Positions 13,331 to 13,530 of a stretch of 13,530 nt of DNA are shown here, piece after piece. Position 1 is the stretch's first letter. Every line of letters starts with the position of its first letter. The stretch is from CAIXDB01 sp038327915. GTDB taxonomy: Bacteria > Patescibacteriota > Minisyncoccia > Phycocordibacterales > DATDWN01. The stretch is from positions 1-13,530 of the forward strand of contig JBBQLO010000018.1 of assembly GCA_038327915.1 (NCBI GenBank), read 5' to 3'. The translations under genes and the position numbers were made by a program. The notes under the pieces were generated by a model. It made no database searches, had not been told where the DNA came from, and worked only from the letters and a program-made list of their open reading frames with translations.

Positions 13331-13347
13331 AGGGTCGGTGTTTTTTG
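13316..13347 (+). terminator. Intrinsic terminator overlapping the stop of the 54-residue gene
   Basis: ACACCGA (13316-13322) pairs with TCGGTGT (13335-13341) and is followed by TTTTT. The stop codon is inside the loop, so ribosomes finishing the gene cover the 5' arm. Confidence 0.85.
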
Positions 13348-13404
13348 TATAAAAACGTATTGGTAAGATGGAGAGCAGCCGAGTTAAACAAATATAAGAA
13401 GATG

Positions 13405-13413
13405 TGCTAGTAT
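13405..13413 (+). promoter_or_regulatory. Extended -10 of a leaderless promoter (rplI)
   Basis: TGC-TAGTAT (13405-13413) ends 6 nt before ATG 13420. A weak -35-like TTAAAC (13384-13389) is at 18-bp spacing. Apart from this, 13348-13404 shows nothing. Confidence 0.6.
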
Positions 13414-13419
13414 ACTCGT

Positions 13420-13530
13420 ATGAAAATAATTTTACTTAAAGACGTACCGAAGGTTGGAAAGAAGTTTGATGTTAAAGATGTGGCTGAGGGATATGCGACG
13501 AACATGCTATTGCCGAAAGGTTTTGCCATG
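13420..13530 (+). CDS. rplI: Ribosomal protein bL9, N-terminal part (runs off window)
   Basis: The 37 residues visible, MKIILLKDVPKVGKKFDVKD then VAEGYATNMLLPKGFAM, are the conserved N-terminal domain of bL9: the V-x-x-[LV]-G-x-x-G/F-D-V-x-x-V-x-x-GY-x-x-N-x-L-[LI]-P-x-x-x-A pattern is intact. This domain binds 23S rRNA near the L1 stalk. The long helix and C-terminal domain are outside the window. I recall some CPR lineages lacking bL9, so its presence excludes those. Translation probably starts on a leaderless message. Confidence 0.95.
   Translation, partial: MKIILLKDVPKVGKKFDVKDVAEGYATNMLLPKGFAM

Noticed and set aside
1..13530. CRISPR array or classic defence system
   Set aside because: No regularly spaced repeats and no cas, restriction or toxin-antitoxin genes are recognisable; the only repeats are short palindromes and the 14-nt tandem pair.

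Overview
The window looks like a piece of a small, AT-rich bacterial genome of the Candidate Phyla Radiation (Patescibacteria), most likely a Parcubacteria-like lineage. The pointers are a VirD4/TraG-type ATPase with a long unfamiliar N-terminal region, a tiny DUF5670/Lmo0937-type membrane protein, compact genes with few Shine-Dalgarno (SD) sequences, and a bL9 gene, which I recall being absent from some other CPR groups. TGA is used as a stop, so the code is the standard one. The taxonomic call is inference; no rRNA gene is present.

Layout. Bases 1-139 are the right end of an IS30-like insertion sequence (transposase C-terminus plus terminal repeat). It abuts, and apparently truncates, a minus-strand gene whose start codon and SD survive (140-195). 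Upstream of that fragment on the same strand lie two small palindromes and a tRNA-Glu(CTC) gene (274-345). On the plus strand follow a 50-residue membrane protein (496-648) with its terminator, then the 932-residue secretion/conjugation-type ATPase (739-3537). Convergent to it on the minus strand are a YqeY/GatB-like protein (3995-4465) and a small two-helix membrane protein (3735-3956). Divergent from yqeY are rmuC (4526-5593) and rplU (5707-6024), each with a clear terminator.

Bases 6025-6517 have no protein gene. They hold a strong promoter, about 305 nt of highly structured sequence (about 6191-6495) and an intrinsic terminator. I read this as a non-coding RNA gene and cannot assign it to tmRNA, RNase P RNA, SRP RNA or 6S RNA. 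It is the best candidate for something undescribed here.

From 6518 to 11768 a minus-strand block reads corA, cysS, a MOSC-domain gene, dnaB, recR. On the plus strand come a ctp-type S41 protease (11841-13082), a 54-residue unknown protein with the strongest SD in the window (13166-13330), and the start of rplI (13420 to the window edge).

A theme across the window is leaderless transcription. Five genes (the ATPase, rmuC, dnaB, corA, rplI) have a -10 hexamer, often with an extended TGn, ending exactly 6 nt before the ATG, so transcription should begin at the start codon. ctp and cysS are within one base of this spacing. A few genes (rplU, MOSC, the 54-residue protein, the 73-residue membrane protein, the truncated gene) have SD sequences instead. 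Replication and repair (dnaB, recR, rmuC), translation (cysS, rplU, rplI, tRNA-Glu, perhaps yqeY) and envelope functions (ATPase, corA, ctp, small membrane proteins) are mixed, as is usual for a core-genome stretch of a reduced genome.
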